A DNA stretch of 7,591 nucleotides. It comes from Fusibacter_D sp033549245 (GTDB taxonomy: Bacteria; Bacillota; Clostridia; Peptostreptococcales; Acidaminobacteraceae). Of the stretch, positions 1 through 6,754 are shown piece by piece (positions within the stretch are counted from its first letter, which is position 1; every line of letters begins with the position of its first letter). The translations under genes were made by a program, and so were the position numbers. Location of the stretch: positions 1 to 7,591 of the forward strand of contig JAWSUW010000157.1 in the NCBI GenBank assembly GCA_033549245.1, given 5' to 3'. The notes beneath the pieces were generated by a model that worked only from the letters and a program-made list of their open reading frames with translations, was not told where the DNA came from and ran no database searches.

Positions 1-361
1 TGATCATGTCGGCGGGGATGCGTTTGCGGAAGTGGTGCATCATGGAGGTATCAAAGGGTGGTTCTGTCTGAAACTCGGTTAACCCAATGAAGTACTGCAA
101 ATACAGGTTCTCTATGATCAGTTGCCTGGTTTCCTCATCAGAGGTACCCATTCTTGTTTGGATTACCAGAGATCCAAAGGCCGTTCGAGCTGGTATCGCT
201 GGGGCGCCATCGGGTTTGAAGTTTTTAGCATATTCTTGTTCAACATAATCCCAAGGGATCTGCTCTGCCAGATTTACCCAACGATTGTTAGGATCAAGGC
301 CTCTACCCAATGGTGATAAAAAAGTGTAAATGGTCTGCTGTTCATCGGGTTTTCTATACAT
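1..361 (-). CDS. IS5/IS1182-like transposase, N-terminal 120 residues (partial)
   Basis: The reverse strand from the ATG at 361-359 is open for 120 codons to the window edge. The protein begins MYRKPDEQQTIYTF and carries the typical DUF772-type (PF05598) N-terminal region of IS5/IS1182 transposases: NNRWVNLAEQIPWDYVEQEY, then TSDEETRQLIIENLYLQYF, then PPFDTSMMHHFRKR. In this superfamily that region precedes a DDE catalytic core, which lies outside the window and cannot be judged. The start is supported by GGAGG at 371-367, five bases before the ATG. A promoter with an extended -10 lies about 55 bases further upstream. The gene reads away from the DISARM genes. The superfamily is confident; the exact IS subgroup is not. 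Confidence 0.9.
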   Translation of the reverse strand, partial: MYRKPDEQQTIYTFLSPLGRGLDPNNRWVNLAEQIPWDYVEQEYAKNFKPDGAPAIPARTAFGSLVIQTRMGTSDEETRQLIIENLYLQYFIGLTEFQTEPPFDTSMMHHFRKRIPADMI

Positions 362-372
362 TTTTACCTCCC

Positions 373-416
373 AAGTGCACGGTTTTTGGGTTGAATTGAT
401 TAAAACCTATGCACTT
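373..416. repeat. Inverted repeat in the transposase leader
   Basis: AAGTGCA (373-379) is the exact reverse complement of TGCACTT (410-416). The inner arms GGTTTT (381-386) and AAAACC (402-407) extend the stem after a small one-by-two-base internal loop, leaving a loop of about 15 bases. It lies between the transposase promoter and its ribosome binding site. Such leader hairpins in IS can limit transposase translation from read-through transcripts; that role is inferred here. It could instead be part of the terminal inverted repeat region. Confidence 0.5.
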
Positions 417-424
417 ATTATATC
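396..424 (+). promoter_or_regulatory. Possible outward promoter from the IS towards drmA
   Basis: On the plus strand TTGATT (396-401) and TATATC (419-424) are 17 bases apart, each matching the sigma-70 consensus at four of six positions. Transcription would begin near 431 and enter drmA at 454. It overlaps the transposase promoter on the other strand. IS elements often supply such outward promoters, but the match is modest and A+T-rich sequence gives chance hits. Confidence 0.25.
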
Positions 425-445
425 ATGAAAGAGGTTGAAAGTCAG
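417..445 (-). promoter_or_regulatory. Transposase promoter, extended -10
   Basis: On the minus strand there is a perfect -10 TATAAT (422-417) preceded by TGA, giving an extended TGnTATAAT. A -35-like CTGACT (445-440) lies 17 bases upstream and matches TTGACA at four of six positions. Transcription would start near base 410 and run through the leader hairpin into the transposase at 361. Confidence 0.6.
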
Positions 446-453
446 TATTTTCA

Positions 454-3400
454 ATGTGTTTAATGTTATTCAATAGACCCTATATTACTGGAATGCTCTA
501 TCCTGACGGGTCGGGCATTCCTGATGGTGTTTACTTGGAAGAAGATGAACATCAGACAGGTAATGGGGAAGATAATGAAGATTTTTTTTCGGTTTCGGCA
601 GATGAGGAAGAAGAAACTGAAAAAAGCATCAGAAGATTTCAACAGCAGACATCTGCAGGTATCAGGTTCTATGTTGATAATTCTGTAGAAAAACTAAAAG
701 TTAAAGTATCCTGGGGTGAGTACCTGAAGACGACTGTTGAAAGAGAACTTGAGGTTGCAGAAGAAGAGATCAAAAAGAAATCGAGAAAAACCGGATACTT
801 AAGAAACGAGCGCAGTGAAACAGTTGTTGTTGATTTTGCAGGAATAACAGGGTCAGCAAGTCTTTCCCTGCCGAATGAACCACTGGTCAGGCTTATGATA
901 ACAAAATTCACTCTTCAGAATGACTGCTATCTTGTCGCTGTACACTTGTCAAACCAACATGACAGTGAGTCAGACAATGACTATACTAAAGTAATGTTTC
1001 AGGTACAGATGAGTATCAGCAGCTCTGATCAAAAAGCTGTCTTTCTACCTGAGAATATTTGCCGGTCTGTCGAACTGAAGGACGAATACTACTATGAGAA
1101 ACGGGCGGTATATGCCCGGGGATTCGGCTGTGCAGCCAACTGGATGGAAAGTGACGGGCAAAATGCTTATGAAGTGTTCATTGAATTTATCCCTGAACAC
1201 GAAATCTGCGGTGTCAGTCCCATGTTGGAAGGTTTCTCTCAGGATTACTTTTCCATGCTCTTAATGGCAATGCCGGGTAAACGGGATGAAGTATTCAAAC
1301 GTCTCCACCGGCTTCATAACGCTTATAACTCATGGATAGATAATCTGCGTGACCATCCGAGAATGAAAGATGAGGCATTCAGTAAAAGAAGTGATCAGAT
1401 CATAAATGAGTGTGTTGCTGCATCACGCAGGATTGAGAAAGGAATCAACATTCTGGAGAAAGATGATACAGCTTTCGAAGCCTTCATTTTTATGAATCAA
1501 TCGATGCATTTGCAAAGAAGTATAGCCAACTATTCCGAAAAATATGGACAGGGCATCAAATGCAGTCTTAGTGAATTTACCACCAAGGATCACAGTTCAT
1601 GGAGACCTTTTCAGCTGGCATTTATTCTATTGAACATGGAAAGTTGTATGAATCCGGACAGCGATGACCGTGATACGGTCGATCTGCTCTATTTTCCTAC
1701 CGGTGGGGGAAAGACAGAAGCTTACTTTGGCATTATTGCTTTTGTTATTGCATACCGAAGACTGACCTCGAGAATGGATGACATGTTGGAAAAAGATGGT
1801 GGGGTAACGATAATATTGCGGTATACCCTAAGATTACTCACAACTCAGCAGCGAGACCGACTAACGAAGTTGATTATAGCAGCTGAAATGCTTCGGAATA
1901 AACAACCTGAAAAATTCGGTAATGAACGAATATCAATTGGTTTCTGGGTCGGTGGTGGTGTTACTCCTAACAAATTTGATGATTTCAAGCATGACCCCGA
2001 GGATCCCCAAAAATCTGTGAAAGCTAATAGTATGCTGGCAAAGCAACTCATAAAATGTCCTTTATGCGGAACGGTTATTCAGCAGCACAATTATCATATT
2101 AACATGGAGAAAAACGAGGTCGAAATATTTTGTTCTGATGAGAATTGTTATTTTTTCAAATACAAGGATCATACTCTTCCTGTATATTTGGTGGATGAAG
2201 AAATTTATCGAAAATGTCCGACTGTCATTATTTCAACGGTGGACAAATTTGCGAGGCTGCCCTGGGATGAAAAAACAGGCTTAATCTTTGGAATGACTGA
2301 CCGATTTTGTGAGAGGCATGGTTATCTGGCAATTGGAGAAAAGCACCCTGGAAGGCATAATGCCGGCTATGGTCTACCCAGGGCAACTGTAAAGAACACA
2401 AAACCATTTTATCCACCAGAATTAATTATTCAGGATGAGCTTCATCTCATCACTGGTCCGCTGGGTACTATTTACGGTGGTTACGAAACAGCGATTGAAG
2501 CGTTATGTTCTGAATATATTGGTGAAGCAGGTCATAGACCTAAATATGTTGTATCAACCGCAACGATTAAGAATGCAGGTGAACAGATTAAAAGTTTATA
2601 TGGGAGAGAGAAATTTTCACAGTTTCCACCGGGCGGAATAGAAATAAGTGACTCGTTTTTCATGAAGGAAGTACCTTTGGACTCAAAACCGTTTAGACGT
2701 TATTGTGGCATCTGTGCACCAGGCCATTCAATGAAAACAACACTGCTCAGAGTTTATGCAATTCTGTTGCAGACTGTATATGACATGTCAGAGAAAGAAG
2801 AATATAAAGATTTTATAGATCCATATTACACGCTAATTGGTTATTTTAACAGCATACGAGAACTGGGAGGCACTGTGAGACTGTTGAATGATGACATACC
2901 TGCCCGTATTGAAAGGATTAAGAATAAATATGGGCATCCTAAACAGAGATTTGTAAGTAACAGACACCGGGAGATTACATCGAGAATGTCTTCTTACAGA
3001 ATTGCTGAACTTCTTGAGCAATTATCGATTCCCTGGACGGAAAAAAATAGCCTCCACGCTGCTATTGCAACTAATATGATTGCTGTTGGCATGGATGTTG
3101 ATCGTTTGGGATTAATGACAGTAACAGGTCAGCCTAAGCAGAATTCGGAATATATTCAGGCGACCAGTAGAATTGGAAGAAAATTTCCGGGCTTGGTCGT
3201 GACAGTCTATAATCCTTATCGCCCCAGAGATTTGTCCCATTATGAAAACTTTAAAGGGTTCCATTCTCAAATGCAACGGTTTGTTGAAGGGACAACAGCT
3301 ACTCCATTTTCAGCAAGAGCCAGAGATCGTGTACTTCACGCGGTTATAGTAGCTTTGCTGCGTTTGAGGAGTTCAGAACTGGCATCCAATGAAGGTGCAA

Positions 3401-3699
3401 ATATAATAAACGAAGTGCCTGAAGCTGTCATCGAAGATGCTATTAAAACGGTGCTGTTAAAAGTAGCCACTGTTACACCAAAAGCATACGATGAAGTTCT
3501 CGATGAAGCCAAGCTATTCATTGAAGAATGGAAAAGACTTTCAGCTGAAGAAAAGAAACTTTTTTATTATATTTGGGATGATGATAGATTTAATCGATTA
3601 CTGAACTATTATGGCAAAAATTGCACACCAAAGGAAAAAGCAACGCTAAGCTCAATGCGTGAAGTTGAAGCAGCTTCAGCACTTTACTATTATACGTAG
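454..3699 (+). CDS. drmA: DISARM helicase DrmA, probably 5'-truncated
   Basis: This is a large SF2-type helicase of the DISARM anti-phage system; with DrmB it forms the DNA-engaging core complex. Motifs seen over 1081 residues are Walker A FPTGGGKTEAY (K420), a four-Cys zinc ribbon (C535, C538, C560, C565), the DELH box (661-664), STATI (701-705), the TNMIAVGMDVDR segment (873-884) and motif VI QATSRIGR (902-909). An acidic stretch covers residues 29-56. The frame is closed upstream by TGA at 436. The first ATG (454) has no Shine-Dalgarno at useful distance (GAGG at 431-434 is 19 bases away), and 463 is the only nearby alternative. From my memory of the family, DrmA proteins usually have some 30-40 further residues before the YITGMLYP segment, here residues 10-17. 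The true N-terminus therefore appears lost to the adjacent IS. The helicase core is intact. It is followed by drmB in the same operon. Confidence 0.88.
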   Translation: MCLMLFNRPYITGMLYPDGSGIPDGVYLEEDEHQTGNGEDNEDFFSVSADEEEETEKSIRRFQQQTSAGIRFYVDNSVEKLKVKVSWGEYLKTTVERELEVAEEEIKKKSRKTGYLRNERSETVVVDFAGITGSASLSLPNEPLVRLMITKFTLQNDCYLVAVHLSNQHDSESDNDYTKVMFQVQMSISSSDQKAVFLPENICRSVELKDEYYYEKRAVYARGFGCAANWMESDGQNAYEVFIEFIPEHEICGVSPMLEGFSQDYFSMLLMAMPGKRDEVFKRLHRLHNAYNSWIDNLRDHPRMKDEAFSKRSDQIINECVAASRRIEKGINILEKDDTAFEAFIFMNQSMHLQRSIANYSEKYGQGIKCSLSEFTTKDHSSWRPFQLAFILLNMESCMNPDSDDRDTVDLLYFPTGGGKTEAYFGIIAFVIAYRRLTSRMDDMLEKDGGVTIILRYTLRLLTTQQRDRLTKLIIAAEMLRNKQPEKFGNERISIGFWVGGGVTPNKFDDFKHDPEDPQKSVKANSMLAKQLIKCPLCGTVIQQHNYHINMEKNEVEIFCSDENCYFFKYKDHTLPVYLVDEEIYRKCPTVIISTVDKFARLPWDEKTGLIFGMTDRFCERHGYLAIGEKHPGRHNAGYGLPRATVKNTKPFYPPELIIQDELHLITGPLGTIYGGYETAIEALCSEYIGEAGHRPKYVVSTATIKNAGEQIKSLYGREKFSQFPPGGIEISDSFFMKEVPLDSKPFRRYCGICAPGHSMKTTLLRVYAILLQTVYDMSEKEEYKDFIDPYYTLIGYFNSIRELGGTVRLLNDDIPARIERIKNKYGHPKQRFVSNRHREITSRMSSYRIAELLEQLSIPWTEKNSLHAAIATNMIAVGMDVDRLGLMTVTGQPKQNSEYIQATSRIGRKFPGLVVTVYNPYRPRDLSHYENFKGFHSQMQRFVEGTTATPFSARARDRVLHAVIVALLRLRSSELASNEGANIINEVPEAVIEDAIKTVLLKVATVTPKAYDEVLDEAKLFIEEWKRLSAEEKKLFYYIWDDDRFNRLLNYYGKNCTPKEKATLSSMREVEAASALYYYT

Positions 3700-3704
3700 G
3701 AAGG
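3698..3704 (+). promoter_or_regulatory. Ribosome binding site of drmB, deciding the start
   Basis: AGGAAGG overlaps the drmA stop codon (TAG, 3697-3699). It directly abuts the ATG at 3705, which leaves no room for initiation there, but lies nine bases before the ATG at 3714. The second ATG is therefore preferred. The overlap with the drmA stop suggests translational coupling. Confidence 0.6.
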
Positions 3705-3713
3705 ATGTTAAAT

Positions 3714-5474
3714 ATGCTGAATAAACTTGGCGAAATTAGACCTAACCAATTAATAACAACTTTTGGGCCTGGGTCAATAATTGATGCTGTGAAAGATTCA
3801 GTCACAGTACTGGATACAAATTATTGGACTGTATGGGGAAAAACAATACATGATTCACGCCTCGCTTCATATTTAGGAGTCACTCATTTTAAAACACCTA
3901 AAACATCGTTCAAGGAAAATATTCCAGTAATTTCATTTCCAAACTATCATGTATGCAGCAAAGGAAACTGTGAAAATCTGTTTGACTTATCGTTAAGCTT
4001 TGATCTTGATAAGTATTTATCCCATGGACCAGTTTGTCCATTATGTGGTTTTCAGGCATATCCTGCCAGGTTCATTGTTGCATGTGCTGATGGGCATATG
4101 GATGATTTTCCTTGGAGATGGTGGGTGCATGAAGGGCATACTAGTTGTGATAAACCGATGAAATTTCAGTCATCTGGTAGATCATCATCTCTTGCGGATC
4201 TTCGGGTAACGTGTGAATGCAGTAAAAGCAGAAACATGAGTGGAGCAACTCAGAAAGAAAATTTCAGTGATCTAAAGTGTTCCGGCCGGCATCCCCAACG
4301 CCCATTGGAAGTCAAGAATCACAAAGGATTTTACTCCAATTGCGAAAAACAAGTTATCCCTTCACAAAGAGGAGCTTCAAATGTTTACTTTCCTGTAATA
4401 CGAAGTGCTATTTCTATCCCTCCCTGGATTAATCCTCTCTTTAGTCTAGTAGATGAACACTATCGAGATATTTTGAACTATCGTAGTGATTTTGGTGAAG
4501 CCGGTGTCCAAAAAATATATGAAAAATATTTCGAAGAAAGATTCTCCAGGGAAGAATTTGATGATGCGTTGAAAAAAAGAGATGAAAAAATTAAAGAGTT
4601 TATCGAGATAAAGGAAATGGAATATGCAGCCATTACAAGGTTTAACGATGTTCAGTTTAGGACAGATGTTAGATTCTTTAAAGCGGAGGAGGAAGTACTT
4701 CCAGAACACCTAAAACCATTCTTTTCAAGACTGATTAAAATTCATCGCTTAAGGGAAGTCATGGTGCTTCTTGGATTCATGAGGATGGATTCACCGGAGC
4801 CAGAGGTTGACGATCCGCAGAATATAGTACAATTGACAAAAAGCAGATTTGATTCATGGCTGCCAGCAGTGGAAATAAATGGGGAAGGTATATTTATTGA
4901 GTTCAACAGAAGCAAAATTCAGCAGTGGTTCTTAGATGGAAATATCAATAAAATTTCAGGTATTTATAAAGAAGTGTACACTAAGTTCTGTGAGTCAAAG
5001 GGCTGGGAGCATTTTAAGGAAAGGGATGCCGCATATGTTCTGCTTCATACCTTCTCTCATTTGATGATAAAGGAACTCGCCATGCAGTGCGGTTATTCAT
5101 CAGCATCAATTAAGGAGAGAATTTACAGCAGCGATGCTATGTGTGGTGTCTTGATCTATACAGGGAGTTCGGATAAGGAAGGATCTCTTGGTGGACTTGT
5201 GGAGATGGGTGAGATGTCAAACTTTGGAAGAATTCTGAAGTCTGCACTGGAAACTGCATTGTTGTGCACAACTGATCCTGAGTGTATGTTCAATGGACCA
5301 ACGGTTGAAAGAATAAATGGATCAGCCTGTCATTCATGTTCCATGATATCAGAAACATCCTGTGAGAATGGCAACAGGCTCCTCGACAGAGGTCTTGTTG
5401 TTCCACTTCCCAATAATGACAGTGAAAGCTATTTCAGGGAGCTGGTGAATGAATTATGTGGTCTGGAACTTTAA
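3714..5474 (+). CDS. drmB: DISARM protein DrmB (DUF1998 zinc-binding protein)
   Basis: DrmB is the partner of the DrmA helicase in DISARM. With the start at 3714 the protein has 586 residues, the usual size for DrmB. It opens with MLNKLGEIRPNQ and the family-typical TTFGPGSIID. An N-terminal zinc site is indicated by C81, C86, C108 and C111 (CSKGNC and CPLCG), followed by CADGHMDDFPWRWW (124-137). The C-terminal part is DUF1998-like, with LLHTFSHL (443-450) and a Cys cluster at C539, C542 and C550 (CHSC...C). An ATG at 3705 would add three residues but lacks a usable ribosome binding site. The gene starts 14 bases after drmA and its end overlaps drmC by 19 bases, as expected of one operon. 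No catalytic activity is evident from the sequence. I see no frameshift or missing segment. Confidence 0.9.
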   Translation: MLNKLGEIRPNQLITTFGPGSIIDAVKDSVTVLDTNYWTVWGKTIHDSRLASYLGVTHFKTPKTSFKENIPVISFPNYHVCSKGNCENLFDLSLSFDLDKYLSHGPVCPLCGFQAYPARFIVACADGHMDDFPWRWWVHEGHTSCDKPMKFQSSGRSSSLADLRVTCECSKSRNMSGATQKENFSDLKCSGRHPQRPLEVKNHKGFYSNCEKQVIPSQRGASNVYFPVIRSAISIPPWINPLFSLVDEHYRDILNYRSDFGEAGVQKIYEKYFEERFSREEFDDALKKRDEKIKEFIEIKEMEYAAITRFNDVQFRTDVRFFKAEEEVLPEHLKPFFSRLIKIHRLREVMVLLGFMRMDSPEPEVDDPQNIVQLTKSRFDSWLPAVEINGEGIFIEFNRSKIQQWFLDGNINKISGIYKEVYTKFCESKGWEHFKERDAAYVLLHTFSHLMIKELAMQCGYSSASIKERIYSSDAMCGVLIYTGSSDKEGSLGGLVEMGEMSNFGRILKSALETALLCTTDPECMFNGPTVERINGSACHSCSMISETSCENGNRLLDRGLVVPLPNNDSESYFRELVNELCGLEL

Positions 5475-6157
5475 AAGATTCCCTTTTGATAGAAACAATC
5501 GTCCAGGATATCGAAAAAAGCAAAAATCTTGAAGTACTAAATTATTGCTTTGAAGATTCGATGAAGGCTATCAAAAAAAGATATCCCGATTTTGACGAGA
5601 AAGATGTTACAGGCTTATTAAATGTCGCCATTGGGTTATACAATTATCAAAACAGAGAAAAAGTTGAACTTGTAATTACGGCACCTTCTGGTTTTGGGCT
5701 TAAAGCAAGAAACACAGGTATGGTAATTTATGACATGATATCAAATGCAAAAGAAAGTATTACAATTACAGGGTATTCGATATCTGATTACGTTTCAGAT
5801 TTGATAGACTTGATAATTGATAAAAGCAGAAAAGGTGTATATGTCAATCTCTACTTAAACGAGTATGAGAACAAAAAAGATCAGCTTCAAAAACTGTTCA
5901 TTTTTAACAATAGGTACATCAAGATCTACAATTACAACAAAAATGAAAAAGATAGGATGGCATCATTACATGCAAAAGTAATTGTCGCTGACAGAAGATA
6001 TGCTTTTATTTCTTCTTCAAACCTTTCATATCACGGATTCGAGAGCAACATAGAATTAGGTGTGATGCTGGACTCCCCCAAAAAATCAAGTGAGATAGAG
6101 GAAATGTTAAAGAAATTGGTGACTTGGAAAGTTTTTTCCAGAATTTCAATTGGCTGA
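5456..6157 (+). CDS. drmC: DISARM protein DrmC, phospholipase-D-fold
   Basis: This 233-residue protein has one HKD-type PLD motif: HAKVIVAD (H172, K174, D179) followed by SSSNLSYHGFESNIELG (186-202). A single HKD motif usually implies that two subunits form one active site. Upstream of it VITAPSGFG and TITGYSISDYV fit the PLD fold of DrmC. The length matches the family, and the end KLVTWKVFSRIS looks like a normal PLD C-terminus. The start lies inside drmB (19-base overlap) with GGTGA (5444-5448) seven bases before it, so translation is probably coupled to drmB. In the original experimental work on DISARM, DrmC was the part least needed for protection, as I recall it. A nuclease role is possible but not shown by the sequence. 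Confidence 0.87.
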   Translation: MWSGTLKDSLLIETIVQDIEKSKNLEVLNYCFEDSMKAIKKRYPDFDEKDVTGLLNVAIGLYNYQNREKVELVITAPSGFGLKARNTGMVIYDMISNAKESITITGYSISDYVSDLIDLIIDKSRKGVYVNLYLNEYENKKDQLQKLFIFNNRYIKIYNYNKNEKDRMASLHAKVIVADRRYAFISSSNLSYHGFESNIELGVMLDSPKKSSEIEEMLKKLVTWKVFSRISIG

Positions 6158-6308
6158 AGAAGAAGCGAGAGTAAATACAATTACTGGTCAAGCGTTGTTT
6201 ATGAGTATTACTGTCTAACCACCAGCTCTCTATTAGTTTCAGCAATATGTTGCTTCGGTAGTTAATCATCACTAGATTTAGGAGTATTGTCCAAGGGGTG
6301 TTGGTGGA
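6158..6308 (+). other. Intergenic gap between drmC and vsr, with possible RNA structure
   Basis: This is the only sizeable gap inside the cassette. TAACCACC (6216-6223) and GGTAGTTA (6257-6264) can pair at seven of eight positions and enclose a small hairpin AGCAA-TATG-TTGCT (6241-6254). No T-run follows, so this is not a convincing intrinsic terminator. I see no clear promoter. The gap may separate two transcription or acquisition units: drmABC and vsr plus nucleotidyltransferase. Confidence 0.3.
6293..6300 (+). promoter_or_regulatory. Ribosome binding site of vsr
   Basis: AAGGGGTG lies eight bases before the ATG at 6309 and is a near match to the anti-Shine-Dalgarno complement AAGGAGGTG. 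It supports this start over any other in-frame codon. Confidence 0.6.
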
Positions 6309-6743
6309 ATGAAGCTTAAAACAAGTGAAGCAAGAAGCAGAAATATGTCTGCTATAAAATCGAAAAACACAAAACCTGAAATAATAATTCGTAAAGCATT
6401 ACATGCTGCAGGCTTTCGTTATCGATTACACCAGAAGGATTTGCCAGGGAAACCTGATTTGTACTTGCCTAAGTATAAAACTGTCATTTTTGTTCACGGC
6501 TGTTTCTGGCATCAGCACGAGGGTTGCAAAGATGCTGTAACACCAAAGACTAACACAGAGTTCTGGAAGAAAAAACTCAATGGTAATGTTTATAGGGATA
6601 AAGAAAATATTATCGAGTTAGAAAAAATGGGGTTGAAGGTAATAATCGTCTGGGAGTGTACAATTAATGAATGCAGTAAAAATAATGAAATAACTAAATT
6701 GGTACAGCAAATCCAAAGAATACTAAAAAATGAGGATAAGTAA
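6309..6743 (+). CDS. vsr: Very short patch repair endonuclease (Vsr)
   Basis: Vsr nicks DNA beside T:G mismatches that arise when 5-methylcytosine deaminates. The protein has 144 residues, a normal family length, and shows the family signatures in order: NMSAIKSKNTKPE (12-24), GFRYRLH (35-41), LPGKPDLYLPKYK (45-57) with the metal-binding Asp at D50, VHGCFWHQHEGC (62-73) and VWEC (114-117). By comparison with E. coli Vsr, H63 and H68 are the probable catalytic histidines, and C65, H70, C73 and C117 the structural zinc ligands, so it looks active. One extra residue lies before C73 relative to the E. coli spacing. It is followed after 11 bases by a nucleotidyltransferase gene. Vsr genes usually accompany a cytosine-5 methylase; none is seen here. 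It may act in repair or as the nuclease of the defence cassette. Confidence 0.95.
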   Translation: MKLKTSEARSRNMSAIKSKNTKPEIIIRKALHAAGFRYRLHQKDLPGKPDLYLPKYKTVIFVHGCFWHQHEGCKDAVTPKTNTEFWKKKLNGNVYRDKENIIELEKMGLKVIIVWECTINECSKNNEITKLVQQIQRILKNEDK

Positions 6744-6754
6744 GAGGTGAACAC

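Larger units (their letters stand above)
1..450 (-). mobile_element. 5' end of an IS5/IS1182-like insertion sequence, cut by the window edge
   Basis: This block holds the start of a transposase gene reading leftwards, its ribosome binding site, a leader hairpin and a promoter, so it is the upstream end of an insertion sequence. The rest of the element lies beyond base 1. The inner boundary cannot be fixed without the other terminus. It lies between the promoter -35 at 440-445 and the first recognisable DrmA codons at about 481, so 450 is an estimate. The element sits directly against drmA and appears to have replaced its 5' end. Confidence 0.75.

Noticed and set aside
122..316. Open frame of 64 codons on the plus strand
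   Set aside because: It lies antisense within the clear transposase frame (361 to 1, minus strand), and the protein resembles nothing I know.
4446..4709. Minus-strand open frame of 87 codons inside drmB
   Set aside because: It is antisense to an A-rich, Lys/Glu-rich part of drmB, which yields Phe/Leu-rich artefacts; there is no independent support.
6132..6215. Frameshift at the six-T run (6132-6137) giving drmC a 28-codon extension that begins FFPEFQLAEEEA
   Set aside because: The unshifted end KLVTWKVFSRIS already looks like a normal PLD-family C-terminus of the right length, so the extension is probably chance.
6006..6272. Minus-strand open frame across the end of drmC and the following gap
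   Set aside because: It mostly mirrors drmC on the opposite strand and has no ribosome binding site or recognisable motif.
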